Of a stretch of DNA of 64,000 nt, positions 46,876 to 57,839 are shown piece by piece. Below the pieces are notes generated by a model that ran no database searches, had not been told where the DNA came from, and saw only the letters and a program-made list of their open reading frames with translations. This stretch comes from Hermodice carunculata (Eukaryota > Annelida > Polychaeta > Eunicida > Amphinomidae), in assembly GCA_964020975.1 (NCBI GenBank), contig OZ026625.1:14044917-14108916 (forward strand). The letters are read 5' to 3'. The position numbers were made by a program, and so were the translations under genes. The first letter of the stretch is position 1. Each line of letters begins with the position of its first letter.

Positions 46876-47107
46876 TTAACCCCGAAAGTGCTGATTTAGG
46901 ACTGAGTCAACAGATTTCCTCGGGGCACTTTGTGCACATTGCGCACAAAGTCTCTTGAGGAAAGCTGTTGACTAAGACTACTTTTTGCTTTAGACCAGGC
47001 TTGCTGGTATTTGAATGAAAGATATCTTCAGGAGGAATTTGAATCTTTTAACCATTATGTGTTTAATGGTAGTGAGAAAACGACTGTAGCCGTGATTAGC
47101 ACTTTAA
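46876..47107 (+). mobile_element. PiggyBac-like hairpin MITE, copy G
   Basis: It starts TTAACCCCGAAAGTGCTGAT and ends ATTAGCACTTTAA. The palindrome arms are TTTCCTCGGGGCACTTTGTG and CACAAAGTCTCTTGAGGAAA, a slightly decayed relative of copy F. The right half carries 'ggcttgctggtatttgaatgaaagatatcttcagg'. Confidence 0.8.
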
Positions 47108-47418
47108 GGTTGGTTGTACTTTGTGAACATGGGTCACACAGTTGCTCAAATCTATGGAAATAGTAGAAACACATGTACTTGTTCTGAGTATAGCATCACA
47201 AGAATTAATTATGTTGCATTCAGACAATGAGATTTGTGTGTTGTATAAAGTCAAGGGGAGAACCATAGCCCACTGTGGATTGATTGACTCCTTGATGACA
47301 CAATTGAGCATGAGTTAGGCCTAGTATTAACCAGATTATTTACTGTTTTTGAAGCCCATGGAGGGTATTGTAATATGGGTCCTGGCTGAGCTCTTGAAAT
47401 TCTACCCATACAGCTTAA

Positions 47419-48562
47419 AGGAGGGCACTCATTACGTTGTATTTTAAGTGTTTTGGGAACTTCATGTCAGGCACTTACCACATGTAAAATGGTTTAGTTA
47501 TATTTTATTCCATATTTCTAAAATCTGCATTTTAATGTTGCTGAAATCAGCTTTACCTGTCAAATTACCGGAAGCGGCAAACCTATGGAAGATCAAAGGC
47601 GATTTCGCGGATCACGGGAGTCCTCCTTCTGCACCTAGTTTTTTTTACTTGATGAGAATAAACTCCTAGTTTCAAATTGAAGTGGTTGGAAATGTAACGA
47701 AAACTAATAACATATGTCAATGTATATGCAGCAGTTGTTTAAAACTGTTTTTAATAACTCGTTTTAGCGAGAAAAAAGCAACGTTTACGAGTCACGATAT
47801 GTCACGTCTTTCCTCGCGCGATCTTGGACATATTTATAGCCAAATTTGGAAACAGCGGTATTCTGCAGCCTTCTACACCTCCGTGCGGTAGAGAGTTCCA
47901 AGTTTTTCATTGACTGCGAACAGACGAAAATGCCAAGGTGTGTTTCGTGCGGTGGCACAGCCACCGAATATCCAGAAAGATATTTTCATTCTTGGCCAAA
48001 AGACACATCATTAGCAGATAAATGGAATGCTATTATGAAAATCCCAGAAGAAGTATTGGCAGCATACAAAAGCACGAAGTTGTGTTCAGCGCACTTCAAG
48101 CTGCGTGACGAATTCCGATCGTTTGATAACTCCCGGAGCTCATATTATCGCTCACGTTACACGGTCACGATTTACGACCGATTATCATGAACGGAGTAAA
48201 TACATTGATAAATAATAATTGATTTGATTGAAACACATAACATATGCATATTCTTTACGTCGATAACAACCTCGGAAACAATTTTCATAATTTGAAGTGG
48301 CTTTGTGTTGAACAATGATCATGGTGCGCTTGGCTTCGTTATCAACCGATGGCTATGATTGGCCAGTTGTATAGTCGCTTCTAATTGGTCCGACATCTTG
48401 ACTGGCTTCGCGTAATGGTGAACTGCTGGCAATGTGGGGGTTTTAATATTTGGCAATAAACATCGGAAATTTGTGAAAATTAATAAAATAAACATCAGAT
48501 ATGAAATCCTTATGAAAAATCGTTTCCAATGATGTATAATACAACGTAAGGAGTGCCTTCCT
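47419..48562 (+). mobile_element. Kolobok/T2-like DNA transposon, copy 2 (1.14 kb)
   Basis: TTAA at 47415-47418 and 48563-48566 flanks inverted ends AGGAGGGCACTCATTACGTT and the reverse complement of AGGAAGGCACTCCTTACGTT. The whole element matches copy 1 at 17412-18547 in inverted order, with a small length difference near 47600-47635. The TTAAAGGRR end rule plus a THAP frame is diagnostic of Kolobok/T2 elements. Too short for a transposase; non-autonomous. Confidence 0.9.
47846..48190 (+). CDS. THAP zinc-finger open frame in Kolobok-like copy 2
   Basis: The frame is intact at 114 codons. From Met 29 the sequence MPRCVSCGGTATEYPERYFH starts the THAP fold: C32 and C35, a conserved Trp about 30 residues on (DKWNA), then C-x2-H (LCSAHF). 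THAP domains are zinc-dependent, sequence-specific DNA binders found at the N-terminus of Kolobok and P-type transposases. No catalytic part follows in this element. In sense orientation to UNC80 it could be exonised, but no evidence of splicing is seen. Confidence 0.75.
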   Translation: METAVFCSLLHLRAVESSKFFIDCEQTKMPRCVSCGGTATEYPERYFHSWPKDTSLADKWNAIMKIPEEVLAAYKSTKLCSAHFKLRDEFRSFDNSRSSYYRSRYTVTIYDRLS

Positions 48563-48566
48563 TTAA

Positions 48567-50775
48567 AGTTGATTTAGTCATAAACAGCTATAATTTCAAA
48601 ACAATCAGCAGGACCAACAAAAAGTGTGACATGCACTGTATCACAGTGAAACTGAAAACAATGAAATAACACCGATCAACTCCAACATCAAGACTTCAAG
48701 CTGGATCAAGGCTACTTGTGATAATACATGGATGGGCTGGTTGCTCTTAAATAGGTATAAACAAATGATAAAACAAAGGGCCATTGTGATGGGATGTTGG
48801 CCTGAGGCTGAGAGTGAGACTGGAAGTTAGGGTGGGTCAGGATCCATACCGATTAGAGGTTATTCTTTTTGTCTTATGGGGCCCAATTTCATTACACTGG
48901 CACTTTTGTGTCAAACCATGCCACAACATGCTGTAGTCTTGTTTTGGGCCTCCATCAGTTCCAATTCTTCTCATTCAACAGTGAAAGGGAATTGGAAGCA
49001 ATGTATGCCACATGTGGAAAAATGTCCTCAAAAGAGAGTCACGAGATCCATGCAAAGGTCACGACTTCCATCGTGTTCAAAATGGTGGGGGTTTCCAGCT
49101 GTAAATCTTTAGGAGCCTCGCCATCTAGTTGTTTTCAACGAACAAAGACCATACAGAATAAGTTACGTGGATGTCAACAAGATCTAACAGGTCATTCTCA
49201 ATCTCTTTGAAGGCCTGGAGGGCTGTAACATAAAATAAAAAAACTGCCTCTGTAAGGGATGAACTCTTTATATTGACAAGCTCATTGTGGTACATACGAT
49301 GATGTGAGTACGAGGATGAATGCAATCTTGTCATTATTGTGTTGAAAGATTGAAAATAGATCGCAGTTATGTAAGTTTCTGAATAACTTGATATAATATT
49401 CAACAAAGGCAAGTAACAAGTCTGTTTAGCATTTTAAAATGTTGGACGCAGCAGTGACGCTTTTTAAAGTCTGCATTAACAGAGCTATATGCTTGGTGTT
49501 TAAAATGTTTGGCAAAATGTCTGCAACCTTTTGACGAAGTGCTTGAAACCCGGTTGAGAAAGTGTTTGAAATACTGGTGGCAATGCATTTGAAACTCTTT
49601 TAAAACATTTGGAGAACAAAACATGTTTGAGTGTTTGAACAATGCATTTCAACACCTGTTTGAAACACTTTTGCAGAACTAACTCATTTGCGCAGTGTTT
49701 CAAAAATGTTCTCAACGTGTCTGCGTTTCACTGAACACTTTGCTGATACGTTGGTAACGCATTGCTGTATTTCACGCATGTTAAGTTTGATGTGGGTGTA
49801 GCTGTATGTATTATGTCAAGGAGCCTACCATGAGCCACTATGGACTGACTCCTTGATAACATTGTGCTGATATGTGCCATGACTCAGGTACATGTTGCTT
49901 AGCTTCATTTACCTGCATAAACAGACCTTATGTCTCTGTTGTGTTTAAGGCCATGATGATCAGACTTGTTTCAGTAAGGCAGTGCAAATACAAAATGTAT
50001 GATGAGAGAGACTTGCTCAAAGCCAAATCTAACTGCTGCATCCTTCATGAAGGCAGTCAACCCCTGTGACTGCTGGAGTCTCGAGAATCCATCTATGCAA
50101 AACACAGATGTTCTTTGTTGTAAATTGTGGGGGAAATGTAGCAAGCTGTGGAAAAGCTATGTCAGATTCTTCTCAAATTTGGAACAAAGATGCATTTTCA
50201 GACAAAGATTAGATGATCAGATTTTCATGTCACTATAACCTATTGTGTGGTTTACTGTGACCTTATGGTGTAGACCTTTCCATGGTCAAATTGGCCTTGT
50301 TACTGCAATAACTTCAAAGTGCCAAAATGGATTCTTCCCAAATTTCGCACAGGGATTCATTCTAAGAAAAAAGAAAACAGCTGATTAGATTTTCAGGTCA
50401 CTGTGACTTACATTTTAGTTAATCTGACCTATTTATGGCCAGTTGTCTATATTGCTGCCATATCTTCAAGTGACATGGACAGATTTTGTTCAAACTTTAT
50501 TCATCAGTGATGTTAGGAAGAGATGACATCGTTAGAATTTCCCTTTAGTGCAACATATTCATGGGTCGCTTTGCAGCAAAGATGAATCTATCAGATATGG
50601 TACATGTAGGTATTGTGGGCAATTCATGGGTAAAGTGGGCATTTGGAGGCATCCCAGTGATCCTTGCAGTCATAGCTCTCTAGTTAAAAACCTGTGCTGT
50701 ATAAGCCAGTTTACCAAAGATTGCTTTTTGTTTTTGGTTTTGTTTTTATTTTGGGTGGGGAGGGGGGTCTAGACA
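48567..50775. other. Intron stretch with one degenerate repeat
   Basis: At 49500-49720 a loose repeat of gtttgaaacactttt-like units appears on one strand. It reads on the minus strand as recurring Cys-Phe-Lys-x-Val-Leu-Lys-like words. 50060-50530 resembles old CTCTGCTG-family interior. No exon found. Confidence 0.45.
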
Positions 50776-51026
50776 TTAACTCATTCCATACCAGTCCCTG
50801 ATTTTTCCGTATATTGACCTAGATTTAAGACGACAATTGCATATTTAAATTCTTCATGAAAAGAGCTTTCGTTCAAGTACCAACATGCCTATAGTCTTAA
50901 GTCAGTGGTTTTGGCACTGCCTGGCAAGTCATGCTGCAGCTGCCCCAAGGGTAGCTGCAGCATGACTTGCTAGGCAGTGCCAGAGCCACTGACCAAGGCC
51001 TGTGACCATAGTATGGAATGAGTTAA
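50776..51026. mobile_element. PiggyBac-like MITE with long hairpin, copy D'
   Basis: Inverted ends TTAACTCATTCCATAC and GTATGGAATGAGTTAA, TTAA-bounded. The palindrome arms GCACTGCCTGGCAAGTCATG and CATGACTTGCTAGGCAGTGC (one mismatch) continue inward through CTGCAGCTGCCCC and GGGTAGCTGCAG. Its twin at 36663 lacks the whole palindrome. Confidence 0.92.
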
Positions 51027-51573
51027 TAATTAACTGATTCGTGTGAATTTTATCAGGTTTTGAAAGTTAGAATCAGATATATCCAGTTGAAATGAAGAGT
51101 GTTGCAGTCTTCAGGTGCCTATTGCTAGTATCTCTCACCTATATGAAAGGGAATCTCAAGAAAGCCAAACATTTCTGGTTTGGGTTTTACATTGCATGCA
51201 TGGAAATGAGGGTCTCAGAAAAATCTGTCCATGCAAGCAAGCTTGATTCGGAGTGGTAAAGTGCTGATGTGCAATAACCAATGAGGTAGTTTCATGCAAG
51301 AGACCAGACAGTACATGGGTAAGTGTATCCTTGTACCCAGGGCTAAATGGATCTCCCCATGTTAGCCCTACATATAAGCATGCGTTACTCGACTTTATAC
51401 AGACAGTAGGCCCATTCCTGACTCTTGAGTGATACCAATTGAAGAAAATGCATGAAAAAACCTTTCTGGTCTGTCTTAAAATTAACATTTGGTGAAGAAT
51501 GCATGATTTCTGCAAAGAGATAATATGAGCTTTGATATATAAATGCTTTGAAGAAAACAGTGTCAGCAAAAAT

Positions 51574-51665
<92 letters not shown>
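51574..51665. repeat. (TAA)n microsatellite, about 30 units
   Basis: An uninterrupted trinucleotide run. It translates as poly-Asn or poly-Leu in some frames, which is not a gene. Confidence 0.97.
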
Positions 51666-51667
<2 letters not shown>

Positions 51668-51841
51668 TGCCCCCTCCCCGCATGTTATGTGAGTACATGT
51701 ACATTGTTCTGTCCCTCTTGACATCTGCCTTAGCTTCAACCGTTTCCTGCTCCAAGTGCAAGTTCGTCAAATTCTATCCTCCACAAAGATTTTTGCATTA
51801 ATTTCTCATCAATAAAAATTATTGTAAGTGACAATTGTAAG

Positions 51842-51962
51842 TTAGACTGATGAGGATTTACATGCCTCAGGTCAACAGCTTTCCGTGGCTTGGCTTACAT
51901 AGTTCCCGGCTTGCATGGAGGAAAGCTGTTGCCCAAATTGATTCTGACCAGGAAAAGATTAA
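51842..51962. mobile_element. PiggyBac-like hairpin MITE, copy H (partial)
   Basis: The palindrome AGGTCAACAGCTTTCCGTGG and CATGGAGGAAAGCTGTTG is imperfect. The right edge gaaaagattaa is a decayed AAAGGGTTAA. The left end was not found. Confidence 0.55.
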
Positions 51963-52634
51963 CACAAAAAAGTGGTGACAGATGGGGACATACATGTACT
52001 TTGTAAAACTGACGTTATGTGCGTACAGTGGTGTACAGAGGCAGAACTGGAATGTAGACCTGGTTTCTAGGGTTTCATATCACAGGACATGCATCTTGTC
52101 TTATAATTTTCATAAATGACGTCCAATTTATGCAGTATCGGTATGTCATGTTATTCGCAATAGCCACACCAATGGGGACAACAGACGTTGTTGCCCCAAA
52201 CTGCAGTGCAAATGTATGTCTTTCTCAGCTTGGAAATGTTTGCTTGTAAGGTAAATAGAGTCCATTTTTGAGTGGACAAGAAGCCTAGTTTAGTTGTCTG
52301 GGCTGATAGTTTCTGCAATCTAGAGGTTGTTTGTTATGAGCTAGCCATTTTGAAGGAATGATTTCACACAAGTTCATGTTACCAGAGCCTGGTACACATG
52401 ATATGAAGTTTCATTTGATAGGAAATTAAGCTGTTGCAAATGTAATACTTTCATATTACTATATTTAAATGCAAGGAAGGTCAGTTGCTGTCTTGTGTGG
52501 CGTGGGTTTACCCCCTTTGCCCCCGCCCACAACATTGCAGTTGGTACCTTGTGTAATATGTCACTGTTTCCTCCCCATATGTTAACACACATGATCCCAG
52601 TGAGTTAATCAAATATTGTGTGCCCGTGTGAGAT

Positions 52635-52870
52635 CTAAACCCTTTGGGGGGTAATATAAGATCAAGTCAACAGCTTTCCTTGGCTCGAGTGGGGCACATT
52701 TTGCCCAGCCCATGCCAAGGAAAGCTGTTGACCTGGGGCATGCTATCATTATAGGTATCATCTGCAATTCTTAGCAAAAATGTTTTCTGTTGACAAAAAT
52801 TTTATGTGAAGGATTGAGGCAGACCAAAATCCCGGGGGCTTTGGAGCAGTCTGAGTAGCAAAGGATAAAC
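52635..52870. mobile_element. PiggyBac-like hairpin MITE, copy I
   Basis: The ends TAAACCCTTTGGGG and AGCAAAGGATAAAC are roughly inverted. The palindrome is CAGCTTTCCTTGGCTCGAG with CCCATGCCAAGGAAAGCTG; the inner left arm has diverged. The body 'atctgcaattcttagcaaaaatgttttctg' matches copy E. Confidence 0.65.
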
Positions 52871-53126
52871 TAGCCTGTTCTTTGTTCTGGATACCTCTTG
52901 TGGATGCAGTTACATAAATAGATTCGCCTCTGATGTATATGGATGTTGACCAATATATTCAAGGTTTTGCTGGATGGGCTATATTACATCCTGTGTTCAT
53001 ATAAAGATCATGAAGACTGCAAAAATGTTGGTTGCATCTGAAAGATGCACAACACTTGTCGCCTCAACAGGTATGCTTACATTAACAGTTACAACCCAAC
53101 AGGACCTGATTGCTTTCAGTGATTTT

Positions 53127-54108
53127 TTAGCTGAGCTGACTTGTCAGTCAGCTGAGCTTATCTTATGGTCCTTTGTCTGTTGTCGGTCAAGTTCAAAGAT
53201 GGGTGAGCTTGACGCAATAACCAATCTCACAGAGCCACCAGATTAGTGAATTTCATCGTGGACTCGATAACTTGATGGCACCTGCTCAAGCAATCGCCCC
53301 TGAGTAGCCTACATGTACTTACTAACCCCTTGTTTACTCCAACATATTGTCAGGCAAGTCTTACAATCATGGCCATTGTTGCACATTGAAAAATGATAAC
53401 CTTTACATGAGAATGACTTTTTCCAGCATTCTGACCACATATTTGTTTTTATAATTGAAACTCGGTATGAAGAGGAAACAAATTAGTAACTTTACATGTA
53501 GCACCTGTTTATGCATGGAGTGGTCATTGTAGGGTGAAATTTGTCACAAAGTTGGTTCACTTCAACATGCATTTCAGTGGAGATAACCACATTGTTGACA
53601 ATGTTTGTTGGAGGTTGAAGCATATGGCCAGAAGGAAGGGCAAAAAGTTACCTTGGCCTTATTTGTATGTCACTGGGATTAGTATGAGAACTTTGTAACA
53701 GTATCAACTGTACAAGGAGACATTTGATTTTCTGTTGGAAAATCGCACTGTTCTAGTTTTTTGACAAATTTTTGTGTATGAAAGCTATTTTTTCCTTCTC
53801 CAAAACCGTCACTTCAATTGTTGTGAAACTCAATGGAAATGTAGCTTGTGGGAGAGTGAAACAAAATTGTTCACTAGGTGGTGCTGCTCTGGTTTCCAGA
53901 TTTGTAATGGATTTTTCAGTTCAGGTACCTGTAACTTAATGCTTGCATTCCTATTGATTACCATGTAAGTCAGCAGGTATTGCAATGGAAGAGCACATTT
54001 TCTACTTGCTGTCCAAAATTCCTCGTCCTGCAGACCATAGCGGACCATTCTCATGGGTTGAATGTCAAGGTCAACTGAGGATGGGCTGTTCACACAGCCC
54101 CCTTCTTA
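53127..54108 (+). mobile_element. CTCAGCTG-family repeat, decayed
   Basis: A perfect head, agctgacttgtcagtcagct gagctta, is at 53140. Interior phrases resume at about 53755 ('cttctccaaaaccgtcacttcaattgttgtgaaactcaatgg'). The tail gggctgttcacacagcccccttctt ends near 54108, with TCTTGTT altered. The middle 53250-53740 is unrelated sequence. Confidence 0.55.
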
Positions 54109-54967
54109 ACAGATTTAGATACCTGTCAGTCTGTGCATGCCGTCAAATTGATTCACTGTAAAAAAATCCACACTTGGGACAAGATCATGCAAGTTAACGA
54201 ACTTAACACAAGTTTTCAAAAGTCAGAAGCCATGTAATCTTAGACTAAGATTTAATGGGAAACTTAACTCAAGTTTTGAATCCCCCTGTTAATTTTTAAA
54301 ACTTATCTTATCACACAGACAAAATTTGTACAATCTTTGGAAGATTTGTAATCTCTGGTGAAGATTTATTTATTTTTTTATTTTATTTTTTTTTTTTTTT
54401 TAAAAACTTATCCCGTGGACAAAACTTGGATTTTTCACAATGTCACTGTGTAAGTCAATGCCTATTTTAATGGAAATTTACATTTTTTACTTCTCCAAAA
54501 CCATCAACTAGATTCCTTTTTGACTTGCTGGGCACGTACCTGAGCTGGGTCTATACCATCTTTCTTCATGCATTACAAGATTTTCTTGCTAATTTTGCAG
54601 TAAAATCTCTAAAAGATCTTCTCCAAACCTGCTCAACCAAGTGCTTTGAAATTGCTCAGGGACGCTTGTTTGAGACCGTTAGACCGTAATTTGTTCGACG
54701 GGTGATTTTTTTTTTTTTTTTTTTTTTTCAATTTTCAAAAAATGTCTGTGTTTTTACTTTTCTCCCAAATGGTAAGTTCTTCAAGCTTCTTGTGAATGTA
54801 CATGGACTTGATATCCACCAAATTGTTCACAACATGGTGGTGCTATCATTGTCTGATTTTCAGCAAATTATCAAAATTAGGAAAAATTGATCAGAGGAGA
54901 TGCTCATGTTATCAGTGATGATGGTTGATATTCTGAAGTTCACAGGACTTTCCAGAGTCCTCTTGTT
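54109..54967 (+). mobile_element. CTCAGCTG-family repeat tail segment
   Basis: Family phrases ('cttctccaaaaccatcaactagattcctttttgac', 'ccaccaaattgttcacaacatggtggtgctatc') lead to a tail with the hairpin ggactttccagagtcc and TCTTGTT, ending at 54967. T-runs occur at about 54370-54400 and 54708-54728. Confidence 0.6.
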
Positions 54968-55210
54968 TATTTTTTGTTTGTTTGTTTATATTTCTTTTTT
55001 TTTAGTTCAACCTCTGCAGTTTTTTGTTGTTGAATAATTTCATCATGAAACTGCAGATAGTTGACCTGACTATCTATGATTAAACCAATGCTCACTGGTG
55101 AACATATTAGTTTTCTCCTGTCAAAAAAACAAACAAACAAAAAAACCAAAACAAACGAAATGTATACTTTGGGATCAATTATCAGAAGTTTTTTTATCAA
55201 ACTTTTTCAG

Positions 55211-55387
55211 ACGCTGATTAATGTCTGCTTGAATATAATCCTGGCTGATGAGTGTGGGCCCAGTATGTGGGACAGCATGCACAATGTACCCCATCGCTCA
55301 GAGGGAAGCCAGACACGGATTGCAGCGCCCCCTGTGTTCTGCTCAGCCGTGGTGAAATTGACGGCGATGCAGATCCAGGCCTTGGGT
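55211..55387 (+). CDS. UNC80: UNC80 exon 19 of window
   Basis: The acceptor is aactttttcag and the donor gtaagt; 177 nt, phase 0 to 0. It reads TLINVCLNIILADECGPSMW, DSMHNVPHRSEGSQTRIAAP, then PVFCSAVVKLTAMQIQALG. It matches recalled vertebrate SLINVCVNLVMG...PFSTAVVRLVALQIQAL. A second perfect gtaagt donor lies exactly 24 nt downstream at 55412, which would add VSNKGPVV in frame. Confidence 0.98.
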
Positions 55388-55683
55388 GTAAGTAACAAGG
55401 GACCGGTGGTGGTAAGTGAAGCCTCGTCATCTCTGTGCACTAGTAACCCCGTAGTTGCCAATCCCCTGCCAGGACCCAGGGGGACTGCAGGTTTGCACGC
55501 AGTTTGTCTCATCTTCTGCCCTTCCATCTGCAGATGCTTATTTGGACCAGGTTTCCTGCATGTATACTGTGCCATTTACACATAGCAACATTGGTGTGTG
55601 GGTACTTCTTGGGATAGCAGTGTGTTTTTTGAGTTTCATAAAAGTATGACACTCAAAAAGGTTACAACGAAGCTAGACATTTT

Positions 55684-57839
55684 TAGCTCAGCTGACTTGT
55701 CAGTCAGCTGAGCTTATAGGAGGGTCAGATGTCCAGCATCCATCTGTCCACAATATCCATTTTGACTTCTTCACCAAAACCATCTGTCAGATCCACTTCA
55801 AGCTTGGTAGCAATGTACTTTGGTTTGGTCTCTTCCAAATTTGCTCAAACAGTTATGCTCCAGTGAGTTTTGGAGTTTGGTTCTTTGTCCATCATCATCT
55901 GTGTGTCCATCAACAATTAACATTTTGAACTTCTCAGCAGCCATTTGCCAGATTCACTTGAAACATGGTGGAGATGTGCCTTGGGTGTGTCTCTGCCAAG
56001 TTTGTTCCAATGGTCACAGTGCAGTTATTTTCAGACTTTTTTATGAAATGATTTGTTCATATTTTAGGAAAATCTTCTAAAATCATCTTCTCCAAAACCG
56101 CTGAGCCAATTGCTTCAAAATTGGCATGGGGACACTTCTTGAGGCTCCTTGACCTTAATTTGTTCAAAGGGTGGCGCTGCAGTTTTTTCTCATGTTTTTT
56201 GAGTGTCGGTGTGTTCTGTCAATTTTTTAATTTTTCTCCAGAACGCTGTTAGGATTGTTCAAAAGTATTCTGTTATTCTTGAACCAAAAAGACTCTTAGT
56301 TTGTGAACATGGGTAAGGTACCCTGGATACTTTGGAACTTACCTGGTGTTAAAATTTTGAAAAAGAATTTTTTTTTTTGCAAATTTCTTTTTCTGCCTTC
56401 ATGGATGAGTTTGTATGACTTTGTCAGCATTTGCATCCATGCTAGGACATCAAGTATCAACAGTCTTGGGCAAAACGGACCCCAGATGCTAAGACAGCTT
56501 CTTTTATTGTAGAAATTGTGAGAATAAGGAGTGAAATACAGCTCTGGGACAAAACACAGTATGACAGATGTGGGCTTCAATAGCAGATTTTGGGCCAGAT
56601 ATCATTAATTCCTCAATTGGTTTGTCATTTTCGCAATAGTGCCAGATTTTGTGTGACTGAGTATGACGAGACAGCAGACCTGATTTCAGCACATGGACAG
56701 TTATGAGTACAATAACATTGTCAAATTGCTCACTGTGTACCATCAAACAATAGCTGAAAATATATATCTGTTGTTTTGATTCAACACCTCTGCTTAATTT
56801 GTTCATGACACGCGCTGGGCAGTGGCCACAGAAAGTTTTTTTTCCCCTTGGTAGTCCCAGACAGACTGGAAATGTGTGACTAATATTACTTTGATTGACT
56901 TTACCCTTGAATAAAGTCAATGGAAGTAATTTAGTCAGCATCATGAGAATGTTTTTTCAATATTTTGACAAGTATTTTGCTTAATATATTGGTGTTTTGG
57001 GATCAAGTTCACTTGTATTATTGCCCGCTACAAGCATAGTAAACAAACGTGATGCAATGAATTTTGAATGATAGCAAACCTCTGCAGTGCCCAAGGCTGC
57101 ATGTCCAAGGCTTGGAATGGCCTCCATTGCTGACTGTCAATGATCACAGGTATGGAACGCACCATGACACAAGTGACGATCATCTTTATTTTTGTAAGTA
57201 ATAATTATCGTTTGGCAGGAGGTCAAAAGAAGGATTCCGGACTGTGGCACAGTTCATTTCTGATTTGTTTCTCTATCATTGTGATCTTGTGGCAATTCAG
57301 ATGCTGTATAATTTCCCTGAATATGGGGGGGGGGGGGGGATTTGAATTTCATTTAAAGTAGCGAGCATGGGGAAAAGACCTTGACAGCTGTTGGTCTTAG
57401 ATCAGGGGGAAGGGGTTATAAATCACAAAGAAAACTTTTTCTAGGAGAACCCCTGCTTGATTTTTTTTTTCATATGTGTGGAATTTTTTTTTCGAGGTCG
57501 CGGCCTGGATGTTACATGTTTAACTGATTGAAAGGTTAACTGACACATTGGCTTAGATCTTGGTGATGGTGTTTCCAAGGCCCATAGTTAGTATTCAACA
57601 GAAATAGGAAAGTACTGTATAGGGTTTCTGTTAGTGTTGTTAATTTGACCCATAATAATGGGTCCTGTTTGTCACTAAAATGATGACTCCAGAAATGTGA
57701 GAAGTGAAGACTTTAGTATGGCAAACAGTGATCATGGTTTCAAGAAAGGTAACCTCGATATTATTCCAAAGATCATGGGACCACTTCAGTTTGTGCATCC
57801 AAAGGCAGCTGAGCACAGAACTGTCACAGTTCTCTTGTT
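55684..57839 (+). mobile_element. CTCAGCTG-family repeat block (2.1 kb, possibly composite)
   Basis: The head gctcagctgacttgtcagtc agctgagctta is followed by two 'cttctcagcagcc/cttcaccaaaacc...cacttgaaac' blocks to about 56300. A less related stretch follows, then a tail cagctgagcacagaactgtc acagttctcttgtt ending at 57839. A 15-base G-run lies at 57325-57339. The middle may be a separate insertion. Confidence 0.55.

Noticed and set aside
49500-49715. Cys-Phe-Lys repeat protein on the minus strand
   Set aside because: The underlying DNA is a loose short repeat, and the frame has no start context or splice support.
51532-51801. Poly-Asn (or poly-Leu, minus strand) protein
   Set aside because: Purely the translation of a TAA microsatellite.
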